DNA of 64,000 bases from Anaerolineales bacterium (GTDB lineage: Bacteria > Chloroflexota > Anaerolineae > 4572-78 > J111), in NCBI GenBank assembly GCA_020634855.1, contig JACKAU010000005.1, forward strand, positions 1 to 64,000, given 5' to 3'. The position numbers were made by a program, and so were the translations under genes. The notes below the pieces were generated by a model, which was not told where the DNA came from, did no database searches, and saw nothing but the letters and a program-made list of their open reading frames with translations. This document shows, piece by piece, positions 62,612 to 64,000 of this stretch (the stretch's first letter is position 1; each line of letters opens with the position of its first letter).

Positions 62612-63865
62612 ATGAATATGGCAGAACTTGATGCCAAGACCCTGGATGACTTACGCATCCTAGCTAAAGACCTAGAAATTTCCGGTTATAGTAAGCTTAA
62701 GAAAAGTGATTTGATCCTACGAATTCTAAAACATCGCGCCGAGTCTCAAGGCTATATCTTTGGGGGCGGGGTTTTAGAAATTATCTCCGACGGAATTGGC
62801 TTTTTACGTTCCGTCGATTTATTACCCGGTCCCGACGATATCTATGTATCGCAAAGCCAAATTCGGCGTTTTGGCCTGCGAACCGGTGATATGGTTATCG
62901 GGCAGGTGCGCCCACCTAAAGAAACTGAAAAATACTTTGGGCTACTTAGAGTAGAAGCCGTGAATGGTCTCGATCCGGAGGCGGCCAAGAAACGGCCCGT
63001 TTTCGAACGGATGACGCCCATCTTCCCCAGAGAGCGGCTAAAGCTGGAAACAAGCCGAGAGGTCCTCTCAACCCGGCTGCTGGACATGTTAGCGCCCATC
63101 GGGCGCGGCCAGCGGGGGTTAATTGTTTCACCGCCGAAGGCCGGTAAAACCACCATTCTGAAGCAAATTGCGAATGGCATCAGCAAAAATTATGAAGATA
63201 TCCACATGATGGTGGTCCTCATCGGTGAACGACCCGAAGAGGTAACCGATATGGACCGCTCGGTTGATGCTGAAGTGATGGCCGCCACCTTTGACGATCC
63301 GGAGTCTGACCAAACCCGCGTGGCGGAGATGGCGCTGGCCAAGGCCAAACGATTGGTTGAAGGGGGTCGCGATGTGGTGGTACTGATGGACTCGCTCACC
63401 CGCCTGGCTCGGGCTTACAACTTGGTGGTGCCGCCCAGTGGGCGAACCTTGTCTGGTGGTATTGATCCGGCCGCGCTGTACCCGCCCAAGCGATTTTTTG
63501 GCGCCGCCCGAAATCTTGAAGAAAGCGGCAGCTTAACGATTATCGCTACCTGTTTGGTTGACACCGGCAGCCGCATGGACGACGTCATTTACGAAGAATT
63601 TAAGGGCACCGGCAACATGGAAATGCATCTCAGCCGTAAATTGTCTGAACGACGCTTCTTCCCGGCCATCGATATCGAGCGGTCGAGCACTCGTCGAGAG
63701 GATCTCCTGCTCGATCCGGATGAGCTATCCAAGGTCTGGACGTTGCGCCGGATGATTACAGCAGTAGGCGGCGGCGGGGAAGCCACTGAAATGATCTTGG
63801 AACGATTGCCCAAAACCGATAACAACATCGAATTTTTGGCTACGCTTCACAAAGATATTTATTAG
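62612..63865 (+). CDS. rho: Transcription termination factor Rho
   Basis: A 417-residue hexameric RNA helicase/ATPase. The N-terminal helical Rho_N domain (DDLRILAKDLEISGYSKLKK) precedes the RNA-binding CSD (about 50-120, GFLRSVDLLPGPDDIYVS). The RecA core has Walker A PPKAGKTTILKQIA, Walker B DVVVLMDSLTRLARAYN, and the R-loop region GTGNMEMHLSRKLSERR. Length equals E. coli Rho; no large insertion is present. ATG 62612 follows GGGAG 8 bases upstream; an in-frame ATG at 62576 is less likely. Rho genes are often autoregulated by premature termination in a long leader, which fits the promoter placement here. Confidence 0.98.
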   Translation: MNMAELDAKTLDDLRILAKDLEISGYSKLKKSDLILRILKHRAESQGYIFGGGVLEIISDGIGFLRSVDLLPGPDDIYVSQSQIRRFGLRTGDMVIGQVRPPKETEKYFGLLRVEAVNGLDPEAAKKRPVFERMTPIFPRERLKLETSREVLSTRLLDMLAPIGRGQRGLIVSPPKAGKTTILKQIANGISKNYEDIHMMVVLIGERPEEVTDMDRSVDAEVMAATFDDPESDQTRVAEMALAKAKRLVEGGRDVVVLMDSLTRLARAYNLVVPPSGRTLSGGIDPAALYPPKRFFGAARNLEESGSLTIIATCLVDTGSRMDDVIYEEFKGTGNMEMHLSRKLSERRFFPAIDIERSSTRREDLLLDPDELSKVWTLRRMITAVGGGGEATEMILERLPKTDNNIEFLATLHKDIY

Positions 63866-63919
63866 CATTAAAGTTATTTAAAACGACTGTCCTGTCTCTA
63901 ACTAATTTGACTCATTTTA

Positions 63920-63949
63920 AGTGGTCAGCTATCATGCTGACCACTTTTT
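63920..63949 (+). terminator. Terminator of rho
   Basis: AGTGGTCAGC (63920-63929) pairs with GCTGACCACT (63936-63945), perfect 10 bp, 6-base loop, followed by TTTT. Confidence 0.9.
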
Positions 63950-64000
63950 GCATTATGCGGTATTCGCTACGTGAGTCAGCCTAAGCATGATCGCTTAGTT

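Overview
The window looks like a piece of a Chloroflexota chromosome, probably an Anaerolineae-type lineage. The assignment rests on gene style rather than a marker gene: lipoprotein substrate-binding proteins with a Thr/Val-rich linker after the lipobox, a BMP-type nucleoside ABC system, tandem class III cyclase–AAA–TPR proteins, caspase/EACC1 conflict genes, RRM proteins beside a cold-shock protein, and YvcK next to GAPDH and Rho. No rRNA, tRNA, integrase, transposase, phage gene or CRISPR array was seen.

Layout. 1-6961: end of an alpha/beta hydrolase, an M24 peptidase, a probable short non-coding transcript with two terminators, an HNH nuclease, a lipoprotein with SH3 and DUF4174-like domains, and a NarL-type two-component pair. 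7207-15205: a run of small regulatory and stress genes. It holds an ABM-like protein, three pentapeptide-repeat proteins with the same end caps, two lone receiver proteins, an RRM protein, a CarD-like RNA-polymerase-binding protein, a frameshifted second-type GroEL, a protein of five 20-residue repeats, an NYN nuclease with two OST-HTH domains, then (minus strand) an RRM protein and a cold-shock protein whose leader contains a terminator-like hairpin. 15539-22063: PIG-L deacetylase, then a BMP lipoprotein, ABC ATPase, two permeases and a yeast-type cytosine deaminase, which together form a nucleoside/nucleobase uptake and salvage unit. 22570-29860: sensor kinase, small unknowns, rhodanese, FAD oxidase, and a receptor Ser/Thr kinase with a beta-rich ectodomain.

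30290-37647 is the most unusual coding region: an acyl-adenylate (ANL) synthetase fused to a diadenylate-cyclase-like domain, two bases from a soluble-adenylyl-cyclase-like protein whose TPR tail is split by a palindromic element and by a frameshift. 37741-38820 holds six copies of a roughly 100-bp palindromic repeat flanking a GxxExxY (PD-(D/E)XK-like) nuclease gene, with one further copy at 22111. 39895-40520 is a degenerate 42-bp tandem repeat. 40872-45540: a membrane-anchored thermonuclease, a lamin-tail protein, and a caspase–FGE/EACC1 conflict module. 45720-56605 (minus): a sensor kinase and a complete oligopeptide ABC transporter with two binding proteins. 56766-63865: an unknown protein, a glycogen-synthase-like GT5, YvcK, GAPDH and Rho, i.e. 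central carbon metabolism and transcription termination.

A second layer runs through the intergenic DNA. More than twenty imperfect palindromes of about 55 to 190 bp, in at least a dozen unrelated sequence families, sit directly after stop codons or in operon gaps, and one lies inside a gene. Three coding frames are broken by apparent single-base losses near short homopolymers, so assembly error must be excluded before calling pseudogenes.
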